Positions 1 to 6,595 of a stretch of DNA of 7,762 nucleotides are shown piece after piece. A program made the position numbers and the translations under genes. Every line of letters starts with the position of its first letter. Within the stretch, counting starts at the first letter, position 1. Source of the DNA: an uncultured Bacteroides sp. (GTDB lineage Bacteria; Bacteroidota; Bacteroidia; Bacteroidales; Bacteroidaceae); NCBI GenBank assembly GCA_934716785.1, contig CAKUYM010000201.1:1-7762 (forward strand), given 5' to 3'. Under the pieces are notes generated by a model. The model was not told the DNA's origin. It worked only from the letters and a program-made list of their open reading frames with translations, and made no database searches.

Positions 1-2411
1 GACTCACCACGGGTAAAGTCCGCCAACAGACGCGACAGAAGCATCACCTGCTCCTGATAGACCGTGATACCATACGTATCTTTCAAGTACTTCTCCATGA
101 CCGGAATGTCATACTCAATCGGCTTGCGACCATGTTTACGGTCGATAAAGTCGGGAATATAATCCATAGGTCCCGGACGATAAAGGGCATTCATGGCAAT
201 CAAATCCTCGAATGTAGAAGGCTGCAATTCGCGCAAGTACTTCTGCATACCGGCAGATTCGAACTGGAATGTACCGATCGTACGGCCGTCACTGTATAGC
301 TTATAGGTAGCAGGGTCGTTGATGTCTATCGAATCCACATCCACCTCGATGCTGCGGCTCAAACGAATATTTTCGACAGCTTCTTTTATAATAGACAACG
401 TTTTCAGTCCCAAGAAGTCCATCTTGATCAATCCGGTATCTTCAATTACCGAACCTTCATACTGGGTGACAAGCATCTTTTCGCCCGTTTCCTTATCATC
501 AGCAGTGCTGACCGGTACCCAGTCGGTAATATCATCACGACAGATAATCGTACCACAGGCATGCACACCCGTACCACGCACATTGCCCTCAAGCATCTTG
601 GCATATTTCAGCGTATCGCGCAACAGTGGATCAGGGGAGACCTCGGCGGCCTGCAACTCCGGCACGTAAGCGATAGCATTCGGCAAGTTCAGTTTTTTGT
701 CCGGGATCTTATCCGGAATCAGTTTGCACAACCGGTCGGACTCGGACAACGGCAATTTCTGTACGCGTGCCACATCCTTAATAGCCATCTTCGTTGCCAT
801 CGTACCATACGTAATGATATGTGCCACCTTCTCCTGCCCGTATTTATTGGTTACCCACCGAAGCACCTCCCCGCGACCGTCATCATCAAAGTCCACATCA
901 ATATCAGGCAATGAGATACGGTCCGGATTCAAGAAACGTTCGAACAGCAAGTCGTATTGGATAGGGTCTATCTTCGTAATTCCCAAGCAGTAGGCCACAG
1001 CCGATCCGGCAGCAGAACCACGTCCCGGCCCTACCGATACGCCCAACTCTCTACGGGCGGCATTGATAAAGTCCTGCACAATCAAGAAGTATCCGGGGAA
1101 ACCCATTGTCTTCATGATATACAATTCGAAGTTCATACGTTCTTTCACCTCTTCCGACAACGGGTCTCCGTATATCCGCTTCGCCCCGTCGAAAGCCAAC
1201 TTAGCAAGATAGTCTCCTTCGAGTTTTATACGATAAAGTTTATCATAACCTCCAAGACGCTTAATCTTGGCTTTCCCATCCTCCTCGCTCAGCACCACAT
1301 TGCCATGCTCATCCTGAGTGAACTCATCATAAAGATCTTTTTCCGTATATTTCGCCCGATACTCCTCTTCCGTGCCGAACTCCTCAGGTATGGCGAAAGT
1401 AGGCATGATAGGCGGGTGGTCGATCGAATAATATTCCACCTTGTCGAGAATTTCCAGCGTATTGCTCAATGCTTCGGGAACATCGGCGAAGAGCTCATTC
1501 ATCTCCTCACGGGTCTTCATCCATTCTTGTTTGGTATAAAGCATACGTGTCGGATCATCCAAGTCCTTGCCAGTGCTCAAACAAATCAAGCGGTCATGCG
1601 CCTCGGCATTTTCTTCATCCACAAAGTGGACGTCGTTCGTGCAAATCAGTTTGATATTGAATTTCTTGGCATACTCTATCAGATGCTTGTTCACATTCAC
1701 CTGCAACGGATAACATTCGTGATTGGCACGAGGAACAGTCGCCTTGTGACGTTGCAATTCCAGATAATAATCATCACCAAACAGATTCTTGTACCATTGA
1801 ATCGCTTCTTCAGCTTCTGCCAATTGCCCAGCAGTAATCCGTTTCGGCACCTCACCACCGAGACATGCCGAGCAGATAATCAATCCTTCATGATACTTTT
1901 CAAGCTCGCTACGGTCTGTACGCGGACGCATATAATATCCGCGCGTCCACGCGTGCGATACCAATTTAATAAGGTTATGATATCCCTTCTCGTTCTTGGC
2001 CAGCACAATCAAGTGATACCCGCTTTGGTCGGCTTTTCCCTCTTTCAAGTCCATTGTGCGGCGTGCCACATACATTTCGCAACCAATGACGGGTTTGAAG
2101 AGTTTGCTCTCCGCTTCTACTATTTTTGCCTTGCAAGCGGCAATTTCCGCTTCCTTGTCTTCACATTCTATCGTACCGTCTTCAATCCCCGCAATCCGTT
2201 TCTTCAGGTCTTTGACCTCCCCTTTCGGACCGCTGTTTTTCTTATTGACATAGTTCGTAAATTCCTTGATACCGAACATATTTCCATGGTCGGTCACGGC
2301 AATACCCTTCATCCCATTCTTCATCGCTTTATCAACCAGACGAGCCACGCTTGCCTGACCATCCAACAGAGAATATTGGGTATGAACGTGTAAATGAACG
2401 AAATCCTGCAT
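1..2411 (-). CDS. dnaE: DNA polymerase III alpha subunit, N-terminal ~803 codons (C-terminus outside window)
   Basis: Catalytic subunit of the replicative DNA polymerase, which extends DNA at the fork in the cytoplasm. Reading the minus strand from ATG at 2411, the protein opens with an N-terminal PHP signature (FVHLHVHTQYSLLDG, residues 4-18), then TDHGNMFG (residues 40-47), CEMYVA around E112, H133 in GYHLIVLA, and TNDVHF (D260, H262). The palm carries the GPGRGSAAGS motif and the catalytic PDIDVDF motif with D503 and D505; the third catalytic aspartate is D665 in MDFLGL. The fingers begin with NALYRPGPMDYIPDFIDR. Residues ~55-105 form a charged, probably coiled-coil insertion inside the PHP domain, which makes the numbering larger than in E. 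coli (catalytic D401/D403/D555). The frame is open throughout; the rest of the fingers, the HhH, OB-fold and tau-binding parts lie beyond position 1. The start is chosen because the FVHLHVH motif follows it directly, as in other DnaE proteins. Transcribed divergently from psd. Confidence 0.97.
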   Translation of the reverse strand, partial: MQDFVHLHVHTQYSLLDGQASVARLVDKAMKNGMKGIAVTDHGNMFGIKEFTNYVNKKNSGPKGEVKDLKKRIAGIEDGTIECEDKEAEIAACKAKIVEAESKLFKPVIGCEMYVARRTMDLKEGKADQSGYHLIVLAKNEKGYHNLIKLVSHAWTRGYYMRPRTDRSELEKYHEGLIICSACLGGEVPKRITAGQLAEAEEAIQWYKNLFGDDYYLELQRHKATVPRANHECYPLQVNVNKHLIEYAKKFNIKLICTNDVHFVDEENAEAHDRLICLSTGKDLDDPTRMLYTKQEWMKTREEMNELFADVPEALSNTLEILDKVEYYSIDHPPIMPTFAIPEEFGTEEEYRAKYTEKDLYDEFTQDEHGNVVLSEEDGKAKIKRLGGYDKLYRIKLEGDYLAKLAFDGAKRIYGDPLSEEVKERMNFELYIMKTMGFPGYFLIVQDFINAARRELGVSVGPGRGSAAGSAVAYCLGITKIDPIQYDLLFERFLNPDRISLPDIDVDFDDDGRGEVLRWVTNKYGQEKVAHIITYGTMATKMAIKDVARVQKLPLSESDRLCKLIPDKIPDKKLNLPNAIAYVPELQAAEVSPDPLLRDTLKYAKMLEGNVRGTGVHACGTIICRDDITDWVPVSTADDKETGEKMLVTQYEGSVIEDTGLIKMDFLGLKTLSIIKEAVENIRLSRSIEVDVDSIDINDPATYKLYSDGRTIGTFQFESAGMQKYLRELQPSTFEDLIAMNALYRPGPMDYIPDFIDRKHGRKPIEYDIPVMEKYLKDTYGITVYQEQVMLLSRLLADFTRGE

Positions 2412-2464
2412 AATGATAAGTAGTTAATTTGAAGGCATAAAATTACTACCTCCGGGGCGATAAA

Positions 2465-2472
2465 CAAAAATA
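2465..2472 (-). promoter_or_regulatory. Putative -7 box of the dnaE promoter
   Basis: On the minus strand this reads TATTTTTG, a full match to the Bacteroides -7 consensus TAnnTTTG, about 54 nt upstream of the dnaE ATG. A TTG lies upstream at 2489-2491 but only 16 nt away, shorter than the usual 19-21, so the -33 half is weak. The predicted leader is about 50 nt. Confidence 0.45.
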
Positions 2473-2516
2473 ATCCTCAAAAAGTTATCAACATTCGCAT
2501 TTCTATGCTCATTTAC

Positions 2517-2547
2517 TTGCTGATTTTTTAAAATAAGTATATTTTTG
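2517..2547 (+). promoter_or_regulatory. Putative promoter of the psd-pssA operon
   Basis: TTG at 2517-2519 is followed after 20 nt by TATTTTTG at 2540-2547. This matches the Bacteroides primary sigma factor pattern (TTG or TTTG, 19-21 nt, TAnnTTTG). Transcription would begin around 2551-2555, giving a leader of roughly 20 nt before the psd ATG at 2573. Confidence 0.65.
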
Positions 2548-2572
2548 CAGATAATATCATTAAACAGCATTC

Positions 2573-3259
2573 ATGGGTCGACTAAAGAAATTGAAGAAAA
2601 TACGAATCCACCGCGAAGGAACACATATATTATTGGCAAGCTTCCTGCTATTGCTACTGATTAATGCAGCCCTTTATTGGGGAATCGATTGCAAAATACC
2701 ATTCTATGTAGTGGCAGCAGTGAGTATCATCGTATATTTGCTAATGGTGAACTTCTTCCGCTGTCCGATCCGTCTCTTCGGAAAGGATACCGAGAAAATA
2801 GTCGTGGCGCCTGCCGATGGAAAAATAGTAGTCATCGAAGAAGTCGATGAGAACGAGTATTTCCACGACCGCCGCTTGATGATTTCCATCTTTATGAGTA
2901 TTGTAAATGTCCATGCCAATTGGTATCCGGTGGACGGTACCATCAAAAAGGTAGCCCATCATAATGGCAACTTCATGAAAGCCTGGTTGCCGAAAGCCAG
3001 TACAGAGAATGAGCGCTCTACGGTAGTGATTGAAACTCCGGAAGGCGTGGAAATACTTACGCGCCAAATCGCCGGTGCCGTGGCACGCCGCATCGTCACC
3101 TACGCCGAAGTTGGCGAGGAATGCTATATTGACGAGCACATGGGATTTATCAAGTTCGGTTCCCGTGTGGACGTATATTTACCCATCGGCACGGAAGTAT
3201 GTGTCAGCATGGGACAACTAACGACCGGTAACCAGACGGTTATCGCAAAACTTAAATAA
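2573..3259 (+). CDS. psd: Phosphatidylserine decarboxylase proenzyme
   Basis: Membrane-associated pyruvoyl enzyme that converts phosphatidylserine to phosphatidylethanolamine and CO2, the last step of PE synthesis. The 228-residue protein has a basic N-terminus, two hydrophobic segments (about 18-38 and 43-61), then the catalytic body. Visible motifs are VVAPADGK with D82, VNVHANWYP with H114, and the self-cleavage site FGSR with G196-S197; by analogy with known decarboxylases these form the Asp-His-Ser triad, and S197 becomes the pyruvoyl group of a 32-residue alpha chain. The length and the GSR site, instead of LGST, fit the short archaetidylserine/phosphatidylserine decarboxylase subfamily common in Bacteroidota, not the ~320-residue E. 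coli type. The start is the first in-frame ATG, ~25 nt after a good -7 box. pssA begins 10 nt after its stop, so the two are almost certainly cotranscribed. Confidence 0.96.
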   Translation: MGRLKKLKKIRIHREGTHILLASFLLLLLINAALYWGIDCKIPFYVVAAVSIIVYLLMVNFFRCPIRLFGKDTEKIVVAPADGKIVVIEEVDENEYFHDRRLMISIFMSIVNVHANWYPVDGTIKKVAHHNGNFMKAWLPKASTENERSTVVIETPEGVEILTRQIAGAVARRIVTYAEVGEECYIDEHMGFIKFGSRVDVYLPIGTEVCVSMGQLTTGNQTVIAKLK

Positions 3260-3269
3260 TCCTGTCACT

Positions 3270-3974
3270 ATGGCAAACGTTATCAAAAGCAATATCCCCA
3301 ATACCGTAACCTGCCTGAACCTTTTCTCCGGTTGTATCGCTTGCGTCATGGCTTTTGAGGCTAAATATGAATTAGCACTGCTTTTCATTATCCTAAGCGC
3401 AGTTTTCGATTTCTTCGACGGACTGTTGGCACGTGCCCTGAATGCCCATTCCATCATCGGAAAAGACTTGGATTCATTGGCAGACGATGTCAGTTTCGGT
3501 GTGGCACCTTCGCTGATTGTATTCTCCCTATTTAAAGAGATGTACTATCCCGCAAGTATGGAATTCATAGCGCCATATCTGCCTTATGCGGCATTCTTGA
3601 TTTCCGTATTCTCCGCTTTGCGTCTCGCCAAATTCAATAACGATACCCGGCAGACAAGCTCTTTTATCGGTCTTCCTGTTCCTGCCAATGCTCTATTTTG
3701 GGGTTCTTTGGTGGCAGGTGCACATGATGTGCTAATCTCCGAAAGTTGCCACCCTGTCTATCTTTTCATACTCGTATGTCTGTTTTCATGGCTGTTGGTA
3801 TCAGAAATTCCCATGTTTTCCCTGAAGTTCAAGAACCTGTCATGGAATGACAATAAAGTCAGCTTTATTTTTCTGATCATTTGCATTCCTTTCCTTATTT
3901 TATTAGGGATCAGCAGCTTTGCAGCCATCATTGTATGGTATATTTTACTTTCACTTTTTACGAGGAAAAAGTAA
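3270..3974 (+). CDS. pssA: CDP-diacylglycerol--serine O-phosphatidyltransferase
   Basis: Integral membrane enzyme that transfers phosphatidyl from CDP-diacylglycerol to L-serine, producing phosphatidylserine and CMP; its product is the substrate of the Psd encoded just upstream. The 234-residue protein has the complete CDP-alcohol phosphotransferase signature D(x)2DG(x)2AR(x)8G(x)3D(x)3D at residues 47-72 (D47, D50, G51, A54, R55, G64, D68, D72), in which the aspartates bind metal. Several hydrophobic segments surround it (about 14-30, 34-50, 75-92, 105-118, 134-158, 163-180, 195-230), as expected for this fold. The N-terminal IPNTVTCLNLFSG is typical of bacterial PssA of the Bacillus type, which is not related to the E. 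coli PLD-like enzyme. The signature alone defines the superfamily; serine as acceptor is inferred from the N-terminal motif and the psd neighbour. Confidence 0.95.
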   Translation: MANVIKSNIPNTVTCLNLFSGCIACVMAFEAKYELALLFIILSAVFDFFDGLLARALNAHSIIGKDLDSLADDVSFGVAPSLIVFSLFKEMYYPASMEFIAPYLPYAAFLISVFSALRLAKFNNDTRQTSSFIGLPVPANALFWGSLVAGAHDVLISESCHPVYLFILVCLFSWLLVSEIPMFSLKFKNLSWNDNKVSFIFLIICIPFLILLGISSFAAIIVWYILLSLFTRKK

Positions 3975-3985
3975 ATAAACAATCT

Positions 3986-4002
3986 TTTGGCACATTTGTT
4001 GT
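3986..4002 (+). promoter_or_regulatory. Possible sigma-54 (RpoN) -24/-12 promoter
   Basis: TTTTGGCACATTTGTTGT contains TGGCAC, five bases, then TTGT. The GG (3989-3990) and the second GT (4001-4002) are separated by exactly 10 nt, the spacing required of the sigma-54 consensus TGGCACrnnnnTTGC; only the last base differs (T for C). It lies in the 71-nt gap between pssA and the DUF4834-like gene, about 44 nt before the ATG at 4046. No convincing TAnnTTTG element competes with it in the gap. Many Bacteroides encode RpoN, but use of this site is an inference. Confidence 0.42.
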
Positions 4003-4045
4003 ACTATGAGTTTTATCAAAGTTACAATATAAAAATCATAGCCCG

Positions 4046-4354
4046 ATGCATATACTATTATTCATATTTGTCTTTATCATTGCCATTGCCGTATTTGGCC
4101 TTTCCATTGTAGGATACTTACTTAGAGCCATTTTCGGAATAGGCCGTCATTCATCATCGTCAACATCATCACGTTCGCGCCAAAGCACTTCCGGCGGATA
4201 TAATAACGGACAGCAGAATTACGGTCAGCGAACTCAGCGTCCTACGGATAATACAGAAGAGAGGTATTCGGAAAACGCTCAAGGGGAAAAGCATAAGAAG
4301 ATATTCACGCAGGATGACGGTGAATATGTGGACTTCGAGGAAATCAAGGAATAA
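4046..4354 (+). CDS. DUF4834-like small single-pass membrane protein
   Basis: A 102-residue protein of unknown function. Residues 2-31 form one long hydrophobic segment (LLFIFVFIIAIAVFGLSIVG and onward) that should anchor it in the inner membrane. A serine/arginine-rich stretch follows (about 36-50), then a low-complexity linker rich in Gln, Asn and Gly (50-66), a charged part, and an acidic conserved-looking tail (KIFTQDDGEYVDFEEIKE, 85-102). This layout, with a tail resembling KKIFxxxxGEYVDFEEI, agrees with my recollection of the DUF4834 family of Bacteroidota; the family name is less certain than the description. It follows pssA by 71 nt and may have its own promoter (see the sigma-54-like site). 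Its stop is 3 nt from the stop of the convergent tadA. Function cannot be assigned from sequence. Confidence 0.85.
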   Translation: MHILLFIFVFIIAIAVFGLSIVGYLLRAIFGIGRHSSSSTSSRSRQSTSGGYNNGQQNYGQRTQRPTDNTEERYSENAQGEKHKKIFTQDDGEYVDFEEIKE

Positions 4355-4357
4355 CTG

Positions 4358-4798
4358 CTACTTGCGGCGTTTAGCTGCAAAGAATTCTTTCATGAGCGTG
4401 GCGCATTCGTCCGCCATCAGCCCTTTTACAACCACCGTCTTAGGATGAAGAGCCGATCCGGCATACTTCTGATAGCCACGTTTCTCGTCCTCGGCACCGA
4501 ATACAAGCCTTCCGGTTTGCGCCCAAGCTATGGCCCCGGCACACATCACACAAGGTTCAACGGTGACATACAGGGTACACTCATTCAGATACTTACCGCC
4601 AAGCACATTGGCGGCAGCCGTAATTGCCTGCATCTCGGCATGGGCGGTCACGTCATTCAATGTTTCCGTGAGGTTATGTGCACGTGCAATGATTCGCTCT
4701 TTGCAGACTACGACAGCTCCTACAGGCACCTCCCCGCGGTCGGCAGCTTTGCGCGCCTCTATCAGAGCTTGCTTCATGAAATAAGTATCGTCCAGCAT
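4358..4798 (-). CDS. tadA: tRNA-specific adenosine deaminase
   Basis: Zinc-dependent deaminase predicted to convert adenosine 34 to inosine in tRNA-Arg(ACG), allowing decoding of CGU, CGC and CGA. The 146-residue protein is full length for the family. It has PVGAVVV (25-31), N42 in the AHN motif, the zinc/catalytic motif HAE (H53, E55) and PCVMC (P82, C83, C86), followed by GRLVFGAEDEKRGYQ and a TadA-like C-terminus with LMADECATLMKEFF. The last motif and the residues around it match TadA more closely than guanine or cytosine deaminases of the same fold. It starts 6 nt after the stop of the ribbon-helix-helix-like gene, so the two probably share a transcript. It converges with the DUF4834-like gene with only 3 nt between the stop codons, so any terminator must lie inside the opposing reading frame. 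Confidence 0.94.
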   Translation of the reverse strand: MLDDTYFMKQALIEARKAADRGEVPVGAVVVCKERIIARAHNLTETLNDVTAHAEMQAITAAANVLGGKYLNECTLYVTVEPCVMCAGAIAWAQTGRLVFGAEDEKRGYQKYAGSALHPKTVVVKGLMADECATLMKEFFAAKRRK

Positions 4799-4804
4799 AT
4801 TTTT

Positions 4805-5038
4805 TTATCGTCTCATATCATGTTCACCGAAAAGAGTCGGATAGTCTTCCTCCATATTCTTATGGATAAACATGAGAATAGTTTCGCGAAGCCAACGCGA
4901 CTTATTCGTTATCTTATATTTTTCAAGATAACGGTCCACAATCAGTTGCTCTTCATCGCTCAACAAAATGCTCATCCGTCGTTCTCTTTTAGTACATTCG
5001 ACGTGCATTTTCAGGCATTTCTTACTTCTTTTTCTCAT
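4805..5038 (-). CDS. Small ribbon-helix-helix-like protein of unknown function
   Basis: A 77-residue basic protein. After a Lys/Arg-rich N-terminus (MRKRSKKCLK) comes a short strand-like segment, RRMSILLSDEE (20-30), then two predicted helices, EEQLIVDRYLEKYK (29-42) and TNKSRWLRETILMFIHKN (44-61). Strand, helix, helix with a polar turn (TNKSR) is the layout of MetJ/Arc/CopG-type DNA-binding proteins, which dimerise through the strand. No partner toxin is present, so a toxin-antitoxin role is not supported. The start is uncertain: the first ATG (5038) lies only 8 nt after a -7-like box, with AGGAG just 2 nt before it; M11 (5008) or M22 (4975) would still retain most or all of the RHH core. 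It is 6 nt upstream of tadA on the same strand. The RHH fold is inferred by eye. Confidence 0.75.
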   Translation of the reverse strand: MRKRSKKCLKMHVECTKRERRMSILLSDEEQLIVDRYLEKYKITNKSRWLRETILMFIHKNMEEDYPTLFGEHDMRR

Positions 5039-5046
5039 ATCTCCTG

Positions 5047-5076
5047 CAAAATTACTTTTACTTCTGTAAATTCAAA
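5047..5076 (-). promoter_or_regulatory. Putative promoter of the RHH-like gene and tadA
   Basis: On the minus strand, TTTG (5076-5073), an 18-nt spacer, and TAATTTTG (5054-5047) match both Bacteroides promoter boxes, with a spacer one base shorter than usual. The -7 box ends 8 nt before the ATG at 5038, implying a leader of only about 5 nt if that start is used. Confidence 0.58.
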
Positions 5077-5088
5077 GAATAAAAGCTG

Positions 5089-5096
5089 TAAATTTG
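5089..5096 (+). promoter_or_regulatory. Putative -7 box of the yraN-mmcQ-birA promoter
   Basis: TAAATTTG fits TAnnTTTG fully. No clear TTTG lies 19-21 nt upstream (the nearest is TCTG at 5063-5066, 22 nt away). The box ends 9 nt before the ATG at 5106, so the transcript would be nearly leaderless. Confidence 0.45.
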
Positions 5097-5105
5097 CGAA
5101 AAAAG

Positions 5106-5471
5106 ATGGCAAAACATAATGAATTGGGCAAAGCCGGAGAAAATGCCGCAGTAGCTTATCTGGAACAACAAGGTTACATCATTCGCGACCGAAACTGGAG
5201 AAAAGGGCATTTCGAACTGGATATCGTGGCTGCAAAGGAGAATGAATTGATGATAGTGGAGGTAAAAACCCGTAGCAACACCCAGTTTGCCGAACCGGAA
5301 GATGCGGTGGATTTGCCCAAAATCAGACGCACGGTACGTGCTGCGGACACCTATATGAGATTATTTCAGATTGATGCTCCTGTACGTTTTGACATAATCA
5401 CTGTGGTAGGCGGTGATGGAGACTTCCAAATAGAGCATATAAAGGAAGCCTTTTACCCGCCCCTATTTTAG
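5106..5471 (+). CDS. yraN: YraN/UPF0102 family nuclease-fold protein
   Basis: A 121-residue protein, typical length for UPF0102. The family adopts a restriction-endonuclease-like (PD-(D/E)XK, Holliday-junction-resolvase-like) fold; its cellular role is not established. Visible family features are the N-terminal GKAGENAAVAYLEQQGY (residues 8-24, with G11-E12), WRKGHFELDIVA (D39) and the hallmark IVEVKTR (E52, K54). Together E12, D39, E52 and K54 occupy the places of the acidic and lysine active-site residues of this fold. The ATG at 5106 is used because homologous proteins begin shortly before GxxGE; an upstream in-frame TTG at 5094 lies within the -7 box and is unlikely. It is the first gene of a plus-strand run with mmcQ (25 nt downstream) and birA. 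The name follows the E. coli family member; orthologous function is not proven. Confidence 0.9.
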   Translation: MAKHNELGKAGENAAVAYLEQQGYIIRDRNWRKGHFELDIVAAKENELMIVEVKTRSNTQFAEPEDAVDLPKIRRTVRAADTYMRLFQIDAPVRFDIITVVGGDGDFQIEHIKEAFYPPLF

Positions 5472-5496
5472 TCGCTAACATTAAAACGGAATACGA

Positions 5497-5853
5497 ATGA
5501 ATGTAGAAACTGTCAGAGAATACTGCCTGAGCAAGAAAGGAGCTACAGAATCTTTTCCTTTCGATGATGTATCGCTCGTAATCAAAGTCATGGGCAAGAT
5601 GTTTGCCCTCATCGACTTGGAAAGAGCCAATTATATCGCACTGAAGTGTGACCCGGAAAAGGCTATCGAGTTGCGCGAACATTACACGGGCATTGAAGGT
5701 GCTTATCACTTTAACAAGAAGTACTGGAACAGCGTTTATTTCGACAGAGATGTGGATGACAAGTTGATAAAAGAACTGATCGATCATTCCTACGATGAAG
5801 TTATCAAGAAGTTTACCAAAAAGCTACGAACAGAATATGATGCTCTCCCCTGA
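5497..5853 (+). CDS. MmcQ/YjbR family DNA-binding-fold protein
   Basis: A 118-residue cytoplasmic protein of the MmcQ/YjbR family, whose members have a CyaY-like fold with a double-wing arrangement suggested to bind DNA; no biochemical role is firmly known. Family features visible here are the N-terminal helix VREYCLSKKGATESFPFDDVS (around residues 5-26), KVMGKMFALID (30-40), an ALKCDPEKA segment (48-56), YHFNKKYWNSVY (70-81) and the terminal helix DDKLIKELIDHSYDEVIKK (87-105). The length and order agree with the family. It follows yraN by 25 nt, and its last codons overlap the start of birA, so translation of the two may be coupled. Confidence 0.88.
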   Translation: MNVETVREYCLSKKGATESFPFDDVSLVIKVMGKMFALIDLERANYIALKCDPEKAIELREHYTGIEGAYHFNKKYWNSVYFDRDVDDKLIKELIDHSYDEVIKKFTKKLRTEYDALP

Positions 5854-6595
5854 CTTATTTCCGGTTCCGTTGATCCATATCAGCGAAACGAATTCCACCA
5901 ACAGCTACCTGCAAGCACTCTGTACCCAGGAAAAGGTGGAGGAATTGACGACTGTAGTTGCCGATTTCCAGACCTCTGGACGGGGTCAGCGTGGCAATTC
6001 ATGGGAATCGGAACCATTCAAGAATCTTCTTTTCAGCTTCGTGCTTTTCCCCGATTTTCTGGAAGCACGACGCCAGTTTCTTATTTCACAGATCGTTTCT
6101 TTGGCTATCAAGGAGGAACTGGACACATATACTGATGATATTTCTATCAAATGGCCGAATGATATCTACTGGAAAGAGAAGAAAATATGCGGCATACTGA
6201 TAGAAAATGATCTGATGGGACGGAATATCAGCCAAAGCATTGCGGGTATCGGCATCAATATCAATCAGGAAGCATTCCATAGCCCGGCTCCCAATCCGGT
6301 TTCGTTATACCAGATTACAGGAAAGCAATATGACATTCTTGATGTGTTGAAAAATATCATGTTGAGAGTTCAGTCCTATTACAGCCGGCTCCTAAAAGAC
6401 GATACGGCATTCATCGCCGCCCAATATGAAAAGTCGCTTTTCAGAAAAGAAGGACTGCACCGATACAAAGATGCCGATGGAGAGTTCCTTGCGCGTATCG
6501 TATGTGTGGAGCCCGAAGGCAGACTGATTCTGGAAGATGAGAAACAGACTCAAAGAGGTTATATGTTTAAGGAAGTAGAATACTTATTGGAATAA
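5837..6595 (+). CDS. birA: Biotin--[acetyl-CoA-carboxylase] ligase, monofunctional
   Basis: Attaches biotin, via biotinyl-5'-AMP, to the lysine of biotin carboxyl carrier proteins such as those of acetyl-CoA carboxylase or decarboxylase complexes. The 252-residue protein contains the biotin/ATP-binding loop GRGQRGNSW (48-56), KWPNDIYW (105-112), the KKICGILIE segment with K116 at the place of the E. coli biotin-contacting K183, and GIGININ. A smaller C-terminal domain (about 205-252) ends the protein. There is no N-terminal helix-turn-helix, so this is a class I ligase that should not itself act as a transcriptional repressor, unlike E. coli BirA. Two adjacent ATGs (5837 and 5840) are the best starts; family proteins begin shortly before HISETNSTN. 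A farther ATG at 5795 would add 14 residues inside the MmcQ gene and is less likely. The start overlaps the MmcQ reading frame by 17 nt. Confidence 0.94.
   Translation: MMLSPDLFPVPLIHISETNSTNSYLQALCTQEKVEELTTVVADFQTSGRGQRGNSWESEPFKNLLFSFVLFPDFLEARRQFLISQIVSLAIKEELDTYTDDISIKWPNDIYWKEKKICGILIENDLMGRNISQSIAGIGININQEAFHSPAPNPVSLYQITGKQYDILDVLKNIMLRVQSYYSRLLKDDTAFIAAQYEKSLFRKEGLHRYKDADGEFLARIVCVEPEGRLILEDEKQTQRGYMFKEVEYLLE

Noticed and set aside
957..2393. 478-codon open frame on the plus strand opposite dnaE
   Set aside because: It is fully antisense to a clear DnaE with intact catalytic motifs, has no recognisable domain, and its composition (rich in Phe, Ile, His, Arg) is that of a complement-strand shadow.
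3953..3972. Perfect 7-bp inverted repeat (ACTTTTT, 6-nt loop, AAAAAGT) at the end of pssA
   Set aside because: The stem is almost all A-T, overlaps the last codons and is not followed by a T run, so it is not a convincing intrinsic terminator.
4805..5038. Antitoxin of a toxin-antitoxin pair
   Set aside because: The RHH-like fold would fit an antitoxin, but the adjacent gene is tadA and no RelE-, PIN- or other toxin-like frame is nearby.
4445..5119. 224-codon plus-strand open frame over tadA and the RHH-like gene
   Set aside because: It runs antisense to two supported genes and overlaps the yraN start; no family features are visible.
5398..5787. 129-codon minus-strand open frame over yraN and the MmcQ gene
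   Set aside because: It spans the 3' end of one real gene and most of another in antisense and shows no domain.
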